64,000 nt of DNA from Thalassotalea hakodatensis (GCF_030295995.1 NZ_AP027365.1:2884066-2948065); one strand, 5' to 3'. Shown: positions 52,333-62,932, numbered from the stretch's first letter. The notes: generated by a model from the letters alone, not told the origin. Program-made: numbers and translations.

Positions 52333-52366
52333 CAAGTATTCCTTGCACCTTCTCGCGGCAATAAAC

Positions 52367-53398
52367 TCAGCATAATTCTGAAATAGATAACATTACGTTG
52401 CTAAGTGACTGCGACAATCGTTCCATATCTTCTGGCTTAGGTATACCAAAACGTAGTGATTGCTGCTCATCGGTCAATCGCACATAAACCCCTTGTTTAC
52501 ATAAACCCTTATAAATGTTCACTGCCTGATTTTGTTTTTCTAAACTCACCGTTAGAAATAAATCAGTGCCATTAATCACATCACCAAAATGGCTGAATAA
52601 TAGCTTTGTTAATGCTTGGCGTTGTTGCGAAAGCATCTCCTTTTGATGTTTTTGCCAGACAAAATCTTGCAAAGCATGTTCAGCAATACGCTGAGCAGGC
52701 CCGTTTGCCTGCCAAGGTCCTAAATGTTCTGCAAAAGAAGTTAGCCACAATGGATTGGCAATGATAAAGCCGATCCGGATCCCCGCTAAACCAAAAAATT
52801 TTCCAAATGACTTAAGTACGACTGTATTACTATCATTAATGTGTTTAGACATTGACTGACTTGGCGTGACCACATCCATAAACGCTTCATCAATAACAAA
52901 CAGTCCTTGACGATTGCTGATGGATTGTTGATATTGCTTTAACGTTTCTCGGCTAAATAATTTACCTGTTGGGTTATTAGGGTTGATCACCACTAATACA
53001 CAATGCTGCGGTAATTGTGCTAATGCGGGTAATTCATCGTCATACCATTGAAGCTCAAACCCCATATTTTTCCATGCTTGGGCATGCTCTTTGTAGCCCT
53101 TAATGGGTAAAAAAACACTCGTTGAAAGAGGGTTCTTTTTCATCCACAATGTGGGTAATATACTAATAAGTGACTGACTTCCACTACTGACGAGTATATT
53201 GGCACATTGATAATATTGCAGTGCTGCGTCGTGTAAAGCAGGCGAGAATTGAGGTAACTGTTGCCACGCAATACCGGGTATGTTTGGGATTGGATAACTA
53301 AAGGGGGCAATACCTGTAGATAAATCTAACCAATCATGTATTGGAATGTTGTAATCATTCGCGACCTGTCTAAGTTGTCCACCATGAATTAAAGCCAT
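52367..53398 (-). CDS. cobD: Threonine-phosphate decarboxylase (cobalamin synthesis)
   Basis: A PLP enzyme of 343 residues, fold type I, making (R)-1-aminopropan-2-ol phosphate, the linker of the cobalamin nucleotide loop. The start GGQLRQVANDYNIPIHDWLD and the PLP lysine in LKSFGKFFGLAGIRIGF fit CobD/CobC decarboxylases. It is the last gene of the B12 operon, 24 bases after cbiB. In the alternative naming it is called cobC. Confidence 0.92.
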   Translation of the reverse strand: MALIHGGQLRQVANDYNIPIHDWLDLSTGIAPFSYPIPNIPGIAWQQLPQFSPALHDAALQYYQCANILVSSGSQSLISILPTLWMKKNPLSTSVFLPIKGYKEHAQAWKNMGFELQWYDDELPALAQLPQHCVLVVINPNNPTGKLFSRETLKQYQQSISNRQGLFVIDEAFMDVVTPSQSMSKHINDSNTVVLKSFGKFFGLAGIRIGFIIANPLWLTSFAEHLGPWQANGPAQRIAEHALQDFVWQKHQKEMLSQQRQALTKLLFSHFGDVINGTDLFLTVSLEKQNQAVNIYKGLCKQGVYVRLTDEQQSLRFGIPKPEDMERLSQSLSNVMLSISELC

Positions 53399-53422
53399 GA
53401 ATGTAACCTTGTAAGTAATGGT

Positions 53423-54427
53423 TTAATAAAAATATGTGACTAGCTGATAACCAAACACTATTAAAACAAAGCCAATGCTGGCTCGTTTAACTAGATCAGT
53501 ACTACGAGGAATATCATCAATATTAACAGGTTGACCTATCCCCATGATTGGAGAACATAAACTATCACCATGATAGCTTGCCTTCCCTCCAATCACACGA
53601 CAAAGCACTGTAGCACCCGCTGACATAACCCAGCCGCCATTATGACTTTTATATTGATTACCTTGTTGATAAGCGTTTTTAAGCGCCAAAATAAACGAAC
53701 CTTGCATTGCATATAACACAGTACATATTTTACCCGATATAAACCCTAATAGGTCATCCAAACGTGCGCTAGCGAAACCAAAAGATAAATATCTAGCTGT
53801 TTTATAACCCCACATGGCGTCTAACGTATTGGCTAAGCGATGGATTATCACTAGTGGAATGCCACCAATAACATAATAAGTTAATGACGCTATTACACTG
53901 TCGTGCCCATTTTCTAACACAGACTCAACTGTCGCTCTCGACATTTCATTGTCTGAAAGTGTTTCGGTTTCTCTGCTGACCAAGTAGCCAGTGAATTGGC
54001 GAGCACTTTTCATATCTCCTTTGAGTAATGGTCTATACACTTGCATTGCATGCTCTTTCAAGCTTCGACCGCCTAACGCGAGATAAAGGATAAAAGCATC
54101 AACAACAATTTGACCATACCAGTCAAAGTCATTAAGCCAAAAATAATAAATAACAGATAAAGGAAGTACTAAAAAAAGCCAAGCAATAAAGCCAAGGAAA
54201 ACCGCATAGCGACTGCGTATCAAAGGATGTTCAACGTTATCTAATGCCGCTTTATTTGGGTTTAATGTTAATTCTACTACGTCGCTTAAATACCCAAAAC
54301 CAACTAAATAATGAAAGTGTTTAGCTTCACCAAATAAAGCATCTAACAGTAATGCCAATAACAACGTTAGTGAGACACTAAACGGATGAAATAGTGTGTC
54401 AACAGTCGTTAACCATTCAGCCATCAT
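53423..54427 (-). CDS. cbiB: Adenosylcobinamide-phosphate synthase
   Basis: An inner-membrane enzyme of 334 residues that joins adenosylcobyric acid to aminopropanol phosphate. Several hydrophobic helices and the conserved loops ARLDDLLGFISGKI and SHNGGWVMSAGATVLCRVIG are present; the second is a variant of the usual GGxxE/S loop. It overlaps the phosphatase gene by one base (TAATG), so the two are translated together. Confidence 0.93.
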   Translation of the reverse strand: MMAEWLTTVDTLFHPFSVSLTLLLALLLDALFGEAKHFHYLVGFGYLSDVVELTLNPNKAALDNVEHPLIRSRYAVFLGFIAWLFLVLPLSVIYYFWLNDFDWYGQIVVDAFILYLALGGRSLKEHAMQVYRPLLKGDMKSARQFTGYLVSRETETLSDNEMSRATVESVLENGHDSVIASLTYYVIGGIPLVIIHRLANTLDAMWGYKTARYLSFGFASARLDDLLGFISGKICTVLYAMQGSFILALKNAYQQGNQYKSHNGGWVMSAGATVLCRVIGGKASYHGDSLCSPIMGIGQPVNIDDIPRSTDLVKRASIGFVLIVFGYQLVTYFY

Positions 54428-55014
54428 TATTCACTTTCTATGTAAAAATATGGTGGCTCGGTGTGATGAGCAAGCTTGAGCATACAACCATTTTGAAATT
54501 GCTCATAAGCATTGGCCTTTGACACTTTACCTAATCCAGCTAAAAAGCACCTGAGTGCTTCCCCATGAAAAATGACCAATATTTTAGCGCCACTATAGTG
54601 TTTAGCTACCTGATGAAGTTTCCGTTGAATCCTCTCACTACATGCAATAGCGCTTTCTCCACCGTGAGAAGAAAGCTTACTGAATTGTTGCAATATTTCA
54701 TCATAATCAGGATGTAAAGCCACTTCTTCAACACGTTGCCCTTGCCATAAACCTAAGTTTCGTTCAATTAAATCAGATTCGACTTGATAAGGTCTGTTCA
54801 GTATCTTTTGACAAATTTTTGCTGTAGCCTGTGCTCGCCCAAGCGGCGACGAATAAATTATATCAATATTATTCATCTTTACTTGCTGAGCTAGTTGATG
54901 TGATTGCCACTGACCTAACTCAGTTAAAGCACTATCTAAATGCCCTTGAAAACGCATTGCTTTATTCCAATACGTTTCACCATGTCGTGCTAAAAAAAAT
55001 ACCGTTTTTATCAT
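54427..55014 (-). CDS. cobC: Alpha-ribazole phosphatase-like histidine phosphatase
   Basis: A 195-residue histidine phosphatase. The catalytic RHG motif is in LARHGETYWNKAMRFQGHLD, with the second histidine in LVIFHGEALR. In B12 operons such enzymes remove phosphate from alpha-ribazole 5'-phosphate or adenosylcobalamin 5'-phosphate. The assignment rests on position between cbiA-like and cbiB genes; other phosphomonoesters cannot be excluded from sequence alone. Confidence 0.88.
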   Translation of the reverse strand: MIKTVFFLARHGETYWNKAMRFQGHLDSALTELGQWQSHQLAQQVKMNNIDIIYSSPLGRAQATAKICQKILNRPYQVESDLIERNLGLWQGQRVEEVALHPDYDEILQQFSKLSSHGGESAIACSERIQRKLHQVAKHYSGAKILVIFHGEALRCFLAGLGKVSKANAYEQFQNGCMLKLAHHTEPPYFYIESE

Positions 55015-55028
55015 TATAAAACTATTTT

Positions 55029-56456
55029 CTATACATCTTTAACATTACCACCAATATCACTCGTCTTACTAAAAAATTGTAATGCTAGTTGCGGGTTACT
55101 AGGAAAATACCAGTGCATGTAAGACGCAAGAATATTGTTGCTCCGATATACAAACTCCCCTGCTCGCTCACTGGGATGATGAATAGTTTGACACCAAGGT
55201 TCAAGACTTACCTCTGCACAAGAATAATGAAAACTATGACCACGCATAACATTATTTTGTAATGTGCCACCAGGCTGCAAAGGTAACTCAACCCATTGCG
55301 AACCAATTGCTGCGAGCTTATCTTGCATTTTCGCTTTACCCGGCATTACATCTGCCATTGTGTAAGTTTGACCTTTGAGATCTGTCAGTTGTTCTAAAAG
55401 ATACAGCATCCCGCCACATTCAGCGAGAATAGGCTTGCCACTTGTTGCAAAGCATTTCACATCATGAATGAATAATGTATTGTTCATCAATTGCTCAGCA
55501 TATAGTTCAGGGTAGCCCCCTGGAACATACAAAATATCACCACTTGGCAATCGCTTATCTTCAAGTGCTGAACAAAAAACAATTTCGGCACCCGCTTGCT
55601 GTAAAAAAGCTATATTGGCAGCATAAATAAAACTAAAGGCATGGTCTTTGATTATAACAACAGTTGTTCCAACCAAAGCACCTTTAATAAGATCATATTG
55701 ACTATTATTTTCTATGTTATAAAAATCAACTTTAGCAGGTAAATCTGTTAACTTTGTATCCGCTATATGGTCAGCCGCTTTATCTAATTGCTGATCAATA
55801 CCACTAAGTTCTTTCGCTTGTACTAACCCTAAATGACGTTCGGGAAGCGTAATCAACTTATCAGTGGGTAACCGCCCATAAAAGCGATATTCCCCAGACA
55901 GGTTTTCTGCTAACAATTCAGCGTGTCTATCGCTATTTACGCGATTTGCGATGACTCCAGCAAAGGGCAATTCAGGCCGGTAATTTGCTAAACCATGAGT
56001 GACTGCCGCAAAGGTTTGTGCCATTGCTTTTGCATCAATCACACCAAGTACAGGGATATTAAAATAGGTTGCTAAATCGGCACTGCTTGGTGTGCCGTCA
56101 AATAACCCCATAACGCCTTCAATTAAAATTAGATCTGACTGTAAAGCGGCTCGATAAAGTAATTCTTGGCAGCCCTGTTCACCAACGAGCCATAAGTCTA
56201 ATTGATAAACAAGTTCACCGCTGGCCTGTCGTAAAATCATCGGGTCTATAAAATCTGGCCCCACTTTAAACACTGTAACCTTACGCCCTTGATTACGGTG
56301 ATAACGTGCTAACGCCGCAGTAACAGTAGTTTTACCACTGCCGGAATGAGGAGCCGCGATAATTAATGCTGAGCAACTGACCTTAGCACCCTTATTATCA
56401 CTAGAATTTGTTTGAAAGAGCGGTGTTTGTTTATCGAGCTTTACTTTTTTCGTCAT
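55029..56456 (-). CDS. cobB: Cobyrinate a,c-diamide synthase
   Basis: An ATP- and glutamine-dependent amidase of 475 residues (CobB/CbiA). The N-terminal ATPase domain has IIAAPHSGSGKTTVTAAL (P-loop), and the C-terminal class I glutamine amidotransferase domain has the cysteine in LAECGGMLYL and a histidine in MRGHSFHYS. In organisms without full synthesis it serves salvage of incomplete corrinoids. No early corrin-ring genes are seen here. It is the second gene of the riboswitch-controlled operon. Confidence 0.93.
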   Translation of the reverse strand: MTKKVKLDKQTPLFQTNSSDNKGAKVSCSALIIAAPHSGSGKTTVTAALARYHRNQGRKVTVFKVGPDFIDPMILRQASGELVYQLDLWLVGEQGCQELLYRAALQSDLILIEGVMGLFDGTPSSADLATYFNIPVLGVIDAKAMAQTFAAVTHGLANYRPELPFAGVIANRVNSDRHAELLAENLSGEYRFYGRLPTDKLITLPERHLGLVQAKELSGIDQQLDKAADHIADTKLTDLPAKVDFYNIENNSQYDLIKGALVGTTVVIIKDHAFSFIYAANIAFLQQAGAEIVFCSALEDKRLPSGDILYVPGGYPELYAEQLMNNTLFIHDVKCFATSGKPILAECGGMLYLLEQLTDLKGQTYTMADVMPGKAKMQDKLAAIGSQWVELPLQPGGTLQNNVMRGHSFHYSCAEVSLEPWCQTIHHPSERAGEFVYRSNNILASYMHWYFPSNPQLALQFFSKTSDIGGNVKDV

Positions 56457-56461
56457 TATAG

Positions 56462-57067
56462 CTATGCCCTTTTATTGTCTATTACTGCTATAGACTTTTC
56501 AGTAAAGAAATGACGAATAATAACATCTATGATAAGTGCGCATATCACGTAAACCATAGGGTTAGAAAGATAGCGTAAGTAATACTTATCAACACGGGTT
56601 GCGTATTCAGCCCACGATAAATCAGTAAATTTACCGGATAACGTATAATAACTACCATTGGAGATAAAAAATGCAATTGTGCTTGCGATGAATAACCCCA
56701 ACGCAACCTTAAGTACGTTATTGAATAAAGAGCCTTCTTGCCATTTTGGCTTTGTATAGTAGCCAACCATAAACATGACACCATAACTTAGCACCAATGC
56801 AGGGTAAGAAGTGGTGATGCAGTCACCAAATTGTCCTCGGAAATAAGATGAACCAAGATCGATGCCTACGGTTAAAAGATAAAAGAACCAAAAAACACTA
56901 ATGTTACGTAGGTACATACCCGCTAAGAAAAAAATTGCAATTGAGGCGCTTGGCAGATGATTTAAACTAGAAAAATGATGCGTGCGGGTAGCAAGCATAA
57001 GTAAAATTAGGGTAATAAATATCCCAATGAATAAACTCTTCGAATAAGTGGTATTAACTGATTTCAT
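56462..57067 (-). CDS. Polytopic membrane protein, candidate corrinoid transporter
   Basis: A 201-residue integral membrane protein with about six helices. It is the first gene after a cobalamin riboswitch and precedes cobB by 5 bases. The size, helix count, a LPSASIAIFFLAGMYLR segment and a lone cysteine at position 83 (FGDC) recall the BtuM family of small B12 transporters, which have a conserved cysteine near 80 and riboswitch control. I could not compare it with BtuM directly. Corrinoid uptake is the best guess. Confidence 0.7.
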   Translation of the reverse strand: MKSVNTTYSKSLFIGIFITLILLMLATRTHHFSSLNHLPSASIAIFFLAGMYLRNISVFWFFYLLTVGIDLGSSYFRGQFGDCITTSYPALVLSYGVMFMVGYYTKPKWQEGSLFNNVLKVALGLFIASTIAFFISNGSYYTLSGKFTDLSWAEYATRVDKYYLRYLSNPMVYVICALIIDVIIRHFFTEKSIAVIDNKRA

Positions 57068-57260
57068 AACATTCCCGTTATTGAAAATTAAGTTTCACGG
57101 TGTTTGAAATCAAAGTTGAGAATGGGTGAAGCAATTTAACGTTGAGGGTGATTAACATCTACGTTAAATACAGTGTTACGTAAGATGCATATTTATTTAC
57201 GTATTATCAACACCATTTACAGCCCTGAATACCGCCCACCGCAGTTGTCGAGTATCATTT

Positions 57261-57445
57261 AGGCCGGTCTCCGGACTCCTGTTCATCGCGTTTGCAACAC
57301 CTTCCCATATTCACGAATCTTACGTAATGAATCGTTGCTAAATACAGTGGTTTTTGTTGCTGCTCACAGTTACCGTTGCGGGGGCAGTACTGGGTTCTCA
57401 CCAGTTTCACGTTTCACCTTCAATGGGTAATATTCATTCGGTATG
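57261..57445 (-). ncRNA. Cobalamin riboswitch
   Basis: On the minus strand the B12 box AGTCCGGAGACCGGCCT (57277-57261) matches the consensus, preceded by GGGAAGGTG, GAACCCAGTACTGCCCCCGC-type text and the GAAACTGGTGAGAA start of the fold; the strings are given for their cores. The 5' limit is approximate. It would bind adenosylcobalamin and lower expression of the operon that starts at 57067, about 190 bases downstream. Confidence 0.95.
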
Positions 57446-57900
57446 ATATATACATTGAAGACACCTAAATCAGCGCAAATACTACGTGATAGCAAGGCTT
57501 TGTTCAATAGTTAATAGGTTAAAACGTAAGTAATTATTCAGGTATTTCATACTAACAAAAGCAATAATATGTTCGCGTTATTACTTTGGTTAATTTAATA
57601 CGTTGAGCACAAAAGACGTTCAGAACAAGATTTTCTGTTACCCCAATAAGAACACTTTCATTAAACTCATTTGCTCCTACTGTAATAAAAATCTTACAAC
57701 ATATTGTAACCAATATTTTACATAAAATTTTAATACTTATTTATCAACGTATTAACTAACAATAAAATAATGAAGGTTATTTGTGTCAATAATGTTGCGC
57801 AAATTATAATCACAGATACTATCTAAGATACACTTTGTTACATATTTGTTAACTGTAGCGGTCAAGGTGTTTCAATTACAACGATAAGAAGGAACAAAAA
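57446..57900. other. Intergenic region, no feature recognised
   Basis: An AT-rich stretch between the riboswitch and the protease gene. It must contain the divergent promoters of both units, but no boxes stand out. AGAAGGAA before 57901 is the protease ribosome-binding site. Confidence 0.5.
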
Positions 57901-59577
57901 ATGTATCAGAGACAAAGTTCGTTAAACCGACAATTGGCCAAAGCTGCAGTTGGTTTAACACTAACAACGGGGTTATTAAGCAGCCCTCTTTACGCACAGA
58001 CATTAGATGATGTTACCCCCCATGTTGTCGGTGGCACAGAAACTATTCCTTATTCTCGCCCTTATCAAGTAGCCTTGCTAATGAGCGGTCAACAAGGGTG
58101 TGGCGGCACACTAATAAGTCCTAATTGGGTGTTAACTGCAGCACATTGTTTAGATAGAGCGTCAACGAGTAACCTCACCGTAAGGGTTGGCGCACATCGA
58201 CGCAATGGAGGCGATGGTCAGGTGATCCGAGTTAGCCAAATTATCGTGCATGAATATTGGCGTGGTGCAGGCAGTATAGTCTCAGGCTATGATATAGGCG
58301 TTTTACGTCTAGCCAGCCCAGCTTCACAGGAACCAGCATTGTTACCAACGCTGGAAATAGAACAACAGTATGCGAGTATTGGCGATTATCCAGTCGTATC
58401 TGGCTGGGGATTAACCTACAACCGTGGCACTCCTAGTGAAGTATTGCGTGAGGCACCATTGCCTGTTATTACCAATAGCCAGTGTAGCAGTCAGTTAAAT
58501 TCAAATATTCCTTCTTCCGTCATTTGCGGTGGTGGTGAAGGTGGCAGATCAGCCTGTAATGGCGACAGTGGTGGGCCATATGCCGTGAGTGCTAACGGTA
58601 ATTTTTACAACATCGGTACGGTGAGTTGGGGCAAAAGCTGTAGTGGAGCATCAGTATTTACTCGAACTACTAGCTATCTTGACTGGATAGAAGACAAAAC
58701 TGGCGTGAGCGCCGGTGATCCTGATCCTAATCCTGCTCCCGTTGCCAGTTTTACTAGCTCTATTAACGGTTATACAGTCAACTTTACTAACACATCTACA
58801 GATGACAGCGGTATTGCTTCTTCTAGTTGGAATTTCGGTGACGGTAGCTCTACCAATCAATCTGATCCTAGTCATACATATGATAATCAAGGTACTTATA
58901 CAGTCACACTTCAAGTTACCGATACCGGAGGTAAAACGAACACCACCAGCCAGTCAGTAACTGTTGGTGATGTTACTCCTCCTGATTGTGATGGTCTAAC
59001 TACTTGGAGTGCCAGTCAAAGCTATGCATTAGGTGACAACGTCGCGCATCAAGGTGATAAATATGAAGCGATCTGGTGGTCTACTGGGGCTGCACCGCAT
59101 ATTTACACCAATGTATGGAAGCGTTTAGAGCAGTGTGACGGTGATGGTGGGAGTAATACTCCACCTGTAGCGCAATTTTCAGCTGCAGTAAATGCTCTTA
59201 CTGTCAGCTTTACCGATCAATCCAGCGATGATCAAGCTGTGGTTACCTATTTGTGGAATTTTGGAGATGGCAATACTTCTACTCAACCAAACCCAACTCA
59301 TAGCTATGCACAAGCTGGCTCGTATACAGTCAGCCTTACTGTTAGCGACGAACAGGGCCTGAGTAATACTACCAGTCAGAGCCTTAATGTTTCAGACGGT
59401 GGTAATACTGGCTGTAATGGCGTGCCAGCCTGGCAAGTTAGTACGGTTTACTTAAGTGGCGAACAGGTATCACATCAAGGACGAAAGTATCAAGCTAACT
59501 GGTGGAGTCAAGGCCAGAATCCAGCCCAAAACTCAGGTCAATGGGAGGTCTGGACCGATCAAGGTAGTTGTCAATAA
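57901..59577 (+). CDS. Secreted S1 serine protease with PKD and chitin-binding modules
   Basis: A 558-residue secreted protease. After a signal peptide (ending YAQ) and a very short propeptide (TLDDVTPH), the S1 domain begins VVGGTE. The triad is H82 (TAAHC), D131 (DIGVLRL) and S223 (GDSGGP). The residue six before the serine is S217, not Asp, so trypsin-like specificity is not expected. Two PKD domains (about 279-356 and 421-498) alternate with two CBM5/12-type domains (about 366-413 and 503-557, WW-rich with YALGDNVAHQG and YLSGEQVSHQG). It probably digests proteins on chitin or algal surfaces. It stands alone. Confidence 0.92.
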   Translation: MYQRQSSLNRQLAKAAVGLTLTTGLLSSPLYAQTLDDVTPHVVGGTETIPYSRPYQVALLMSGQQGCGGTLISPNWVLTAAHCLDRASTSNLTVRVGAHRRNGGDGQVIRVSQIIVHEYWRGAGSIVSGYDIGVLRLASPASQEPALLPTLEIEQQYASIGDYPVVSGWGLTYNRGTPSEVLREAPLPVITNSQCSSQLNSNIPSSVICGGGEGGRSACNGDSGGPYAVSANGNFYNIGTVSWGKSCSGASVFTRTTSYLDWIEDKTGVSAGDPDPNPAPVASFTSSINGYTVNFTNTSTDDSGIASSSWNFGDGSSTNQSDPSHTYDNQGTYTVTLQVTDTGGKTNTTSQSVTVGDVTPPDCDGLTTWSASQSYALGDNVAHQGDKYEAIWWSTGAAPHIYTNVWKRLEQCDGDGGSNTPPVAQFSAAVNALTVSFTDQSSDDQAVVTYLWNFGDGNTSTQPNPTHSYAQAGSYTVSLTVSDEQGLSNTTSQSLNVSDGGNTGCNGVPAWQVSTVYLSGEQVSHQGRKYQANWWSQGQNPAQNSGQWEVWTDQGSCQ

Positions 59578-60085
59578 CACAAACTACATCAAGCGTGTGG
59601 GTATCAATTGGTATCCACACAAACTGTTATCTTGTGTTCACTTTTACCACGCTATAACCACCCCATTTATAGATCAGGTCTCCATAGAGTTTTCTTGGTT
59701 TAATTTCTCACCAAGTTTCGGTGGTAAATCACTTAATAATTTAGAATTGAAAACTAATCCTTTATTACCTTGAAGCCTTACCTACTAGAGTTAAATTCAC
59801 TAAAGGCAGGTCTAGCAATGATGACTAAATACGCTCACCAATAAATACTTCAAAAGAAAGAAAACTTTATTAATCAATAGAGACGAAATTGGAATAGCTC
59901 TATACCTAACGCTCAAAGGTCAATAACTTTATGCGCGATAGAGACGATAAAAATAGGTAATTAATTAACCCAATTGGTTTAACGTAAAAAGGTTCATGCT
60001 ATCGTTCATTGGTGTTAGAGATCACTTTTAACCAGTTCTACACAGAACACTCGATAGGCTTAAAGGTATTTTGACCTATCACGAA
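59578..60085. other. Intergenic region, no feature recognised
   Basis: About 500 AT-rich bases between the protease stop and the isc terminator. A frame overlapping the protease 3' end runs to 59773 but has no start signal or family features. I see no repeats, RNA or operator in it. Confidence 0.5.
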
Positions 60086-60120
60086 AAAAGGTAATAACAT
60101 CACTGCTATTACCTTTTATT
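60086..60120 (-). terminator. Terminator of the isc operon
   Basis: Arms AAAAGGTAATA (60086-60096) and TATTACCTTTT (60107-60117) are perfect over 11 bases with a 10-base loop. On the minus strand a T-run follows, placing it after fdx. Adenines upstream on the plus strand suggest it could work in both directions. Confidence 0.85.
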
Positions 60121-60137
60121 ATTCAGCGCTAATTGGC

Positions 60138-60476
60138 TTAGTGATTTTCAGACACCATATTTACAGTGTATTTCGGAATTTCAACCACTAAATCTTCATC
60201 GGCTACAATGGCTTGGCAACCTAAACGTGACTCAGGTTCTAAGCCCCAAGCTTTGTCTAGCATGTCGTCTTCAAGTTCGTCACTCTCGTCTAAAGAGTCA
60301 AAGCCCTCACGAATAATCACATGGCAAGTGGTACATGCACATACTTTCTCACAAGCATGTTCAATATCAATGTCATTCTTTAACGCGACATTTAACACAC
60401 TTTCACCTGCTTCTGCTTCTAATACTGCACCATCAGGGCATAAATCTTCATTAGGTAATACGATAATTTTTGGCAT
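60138..60476 (-). CDS. fdx: ISC-type [2Fe-2S] ferredoxin
   Basis: A 112-residue adrenodoxin-type ferredoxin that supplies electrons for Fe-S cluster assembly. The cluster ligands C42, C48, C51 and C87 lie exactly as in E. coli Fdx (CEKVCACTTC and LGCQ). It is the last isc gene seen, 18 bases after hscA, and is followed by a terminator. Confidence 0.96.
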   Translation of the reverse strand: MPKIIVLPNEDLCPDGAVLEAEAGESVLNVALKNDIDIEHACEKVCACTTCHVIIREGFDSLDESDELEDDMLDKAWGLEPESRLGCQAIVADEDLVVEIPKYTVNMVSENH

Positions 60477-60494
60477 GATTGTCTCTTTACTCTT

Positions 60495-62357
60495 CTATAA
60501 GTCGTCAACCGTGTGGCCTGACAAGGCTTTATTAATCGAAGCGTCCATTCTGCGTTCTGCGAAGGCCGCTGTTTTCACATTTACTTTTTCTATCACCGCT
60601 TCAACCGCATCAGCACTTTGATCTTGACTAACTTTCGCTAATTCAGCCAGTACTTTCTCGATAGCAGCTACTTCATCGGCTGACAATAAGTGGCTGTCAG
60701 CAGCGAGCGCTGCGTTAACAGATTCAATCACTCGAGCAGCTTCAACTTGTTGCTCTTTTAACATACGCGCTTGCATATCTTCTTGGGCATTAGCAACAGA
60801 TGCATGTAGCATCTCTGTGATTTCGTTATCTGCTAATCCAAAAGAAGGTTTAACTTCAATACTTGCTTCAACACCCGTTGATTTTTCCATTGCTGTCACA
60901 GCAAGTAAACCGTCGGCATCTACCTTAAAGGTTACACGAATATGTGCAGCACCTGCTGCCATAGGTGGAATGTCATGAAGCTCAAATCGTGCTAGTGAGC
61001 GGCAGTCATCAACAAGTTCACGTTCACCTTGTAACACATGTATCGCCATTGCCGTTTGGCCATCTTTGAAAGTGGTAAACTCTTGCGCTTTAGCGACAGG
61101 AATGGTGGTATTACGAGCAATCACTTTTTCAACCAGACCGCCCATGGTTTCTAAACCGAGCGATAATGGGATCACGTCAAGTAACAGTACATCACTATCG
61201 GGTTTGTTACCGGCAAGAATATCTGCTTGAATGGCAGCACCTATTGCCACAACTTTATCAGGATCAATTGAGGTGAGTGGTGTTCGCTTGAAAAAGCTCT
61301 CTGCATCAGTTCTTACCAATGGTACACGAGTAGAACCGCCCACCATCACCACTTCTTTCACTTCAGCAGCACTAACATCTGCATCTTTTAATGCTCTACG
61401 ACAGGCTCTCATGGTTTTACTCACCAAAGGCTGTATCAGCTGTTCAAATTCTGCTTTGTGAATCTCACCTTGCCAATCATCGCCATTGGTAAGAGGTACT
61501 GATATTTTATGTGTTTCACTTGATGAAAGCGCTTCTTTGGTTTGCGTTGCTTGTTCTAATAATTGGCGCTCGACAGAAGTAGAAAGTGGGCGTGACAGCC
61601 CTGCACGTTCAATAATAAAATCAACTAAGACCTGATCAAAGTCATCACCACCAAGGGCAGAATCACCACCGGTTGCGAGTACTTCAAACACACCTTTATT
61701 AAGACGTAAAATGGAGATGTCAAAGGTACCACCGCCTAAATCATAAACGGCAATAACCCCTTCTTGTTTACTATCTAACCCGTAGGCTACCGCAGCAGCT
61801 GTCGGTTCGTTTAATAACCTAAGTACATTTAAACCTGCAAGCTTTGCTGCATCTTTAGTACTTTGGCGTTGAGCATCATCGAAGTATGCAGGCACTGTGA
61901 TAACAGCGCCTGTTAACTCGCCACCAAGGGCTTGTTCTGCTCGCTGGCCTAAGTGTTGTAATAATTGTGCAGACACTTGTACAGGGTTTATCGTACCACT
62001 TCGCGTTTGAATGCTTGGATGAGAGTCATCACCACAAAACTGATAAGGAAGTGAAGGATATTTGGTTTGAATATCTGCTAATGAGCGGCCAATTAAGCGC
62101 TTTGCTGAAACAATGGTGTTTTCAGGATCAGAAATAGAAAATGCCTTTGCTTCATCACCAACAAGGGTTTCTGTTTCTTGGTAGCTGACAACGGAAGGTA
62201 AAATATCACGTTGTTTATCATCAGAAATTGTTTCTGCTAAACCACTTTTAACCGTGGCGACCAATGAATTGGTTGTACCTAAATCAATACCTATTGCCAA
62301 TTTATGTTCATGAGGTACAGTACTTTGGCCTGGTTCTGCAATCTGTAATAACGCCAT
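60495..62357 (-). CDS. hscA: Fe-S assembly chaperone HscA (Hsp70 class)
   Basis: A 620-residue Hsp70 chaperone specialised for IscU. The ATPase domain starts [15 protein letters not shown] and includes [14 protein letters not shown]; the substrate domain holds the groove that binds the LPPVK motif of IscU (present in the iscU gene here). The short lidded C-terminus lacks the DnaK EEVD-type tail. It lies between hscB and fdx, in standard order. Confidence 0.96.
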   Translation of the reverse strand: MALLQIAEPGQSTVPHEHKLAIGIDLGTTNSLVATVKSGLAETISDDKQRDILPSVVSYQETETLVGDEAKAFSISDPENTIVSAKRLIGRSLADIQTKYPSLPYQFCGDDSHPSIQTRSGTINPVQVSAQLLQHLGQRAEQALGGELTGAVITVPAYFDDAQRQSTKDAAKLAGLNVLRLLNEPTAAAVAYGLDSKQEGVIAVYDLGGGTFDISILRLNKGVFEVLATGGDSALGGDDFDQVLVDFIIERAGLSRPLSTSVERQLLEQATQTKEALSSSETHKISVPLTNGDDWQGEIHKAEFEQLIQPLVSKTMRACRRALKDADVSAAEVKEVVMVGGSTRVPLVRTDAESFFKRTPLTSIDPDKVVAIGAAIQADILAGNKPDSDVLLLDVIPLSLGLETMGGLVEKVIARNTTIPVAKAQEFTTFKDGQTAMAIHVLQGERELVDDCRSLARFELHDIPPMAAGAAHIRVTFKVDADGLLAVTAMEKSTGVEASIEVKPSFGLADNEITEMLHASVANAQEDMQARMLKEQQVEAARVIESVNAALAADSHLLSADEVAAIEKVLAELAKVSQDQSADAVEAVIEKVNVKTAAFAERRMDASINKALSGHTVDDL

Positions 62358-62395
62358 GTTTGAGCTCTTTAATTTTGTCGGTTTACGTGAGTCAG

Positions 62396-62932
62396 TTAAT
62401 CGTCAAACAATAAGTCTTCTAAACGATCTAACTCTACATGTAATTTTTGGTAAAATTTAAGCTTACGAAGCAATTCACTTGCTTGCTTGTTTGATGCTTC
62501 TGTATTATCAATTAGGGCAACTTGCATTGCTTTGAAGTGCTGCTCAAATTCAACTTCTAATACTTGTGACGCTTCAAAAACAGCACTTTCAACATTATCA
62601 GCAAATTTTACTTCTGCAAGCATTTCGCGTAGTTCCATTTGTCTCATCAAAAAGGCATTATCACTAAATGACGCCTGCTCGTTAGGTAACGAGACATCTC
62701 GTAATTCAAGCATATATTCAGCGCGACTTAATGGATTTTTTAACGTTTGATAAGCATCATTTATCAATGTAGATTTTTTTGCAGCAAGTAATTTCTCTTG
62801 ATTGCTTGCATGAGCAAAGCGATCAGGGTGCACACTTTTTTGAATGGTTTGATAACGTTCTGTTAAGGTATTCAGTTCAAGCGAAAATTTTTCTTCAAGC
62901 CCGAATATTTCAAAATAGTTCACATTTACCAC
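62396..62932 (-). CDS. hscB: Fe-S assembly co-chaperone HscB
   Basis: A 178-residue J-domain protein that delivers IscU to HscA and stimulates its ATPase. The HPD motif is at 35-37 (SVHPDRFA), and the C-terminal helical bundle (about 95-175) binds IscU. The N-terminus [16 protein letters not shown] is typical. It is 38 bases ahead of hscA. Confidence 0.96.
   Translation of the reverse strand: MVNVNYFEIFGLEEKFSLELNTLTERYQTIQKSVHPDRFAHASNQEKLLAAKKSTLINDAYQTLKNPLSRAEYMLELRDVSLPNEQASFSDNAFLMRQMELREMLAEVKFADNVESAVFEASQVLEVEFEQHFKAMQVALIDNTEASNKQASELLRKLKFYQKLHVELDRLEDLLFDD

Noticed and set aside
59456-59773. 105-codon frame overlapping the protease 3' end
   Set aside because: It begins within the chitin-binding module in another frame and lacks a start signal.
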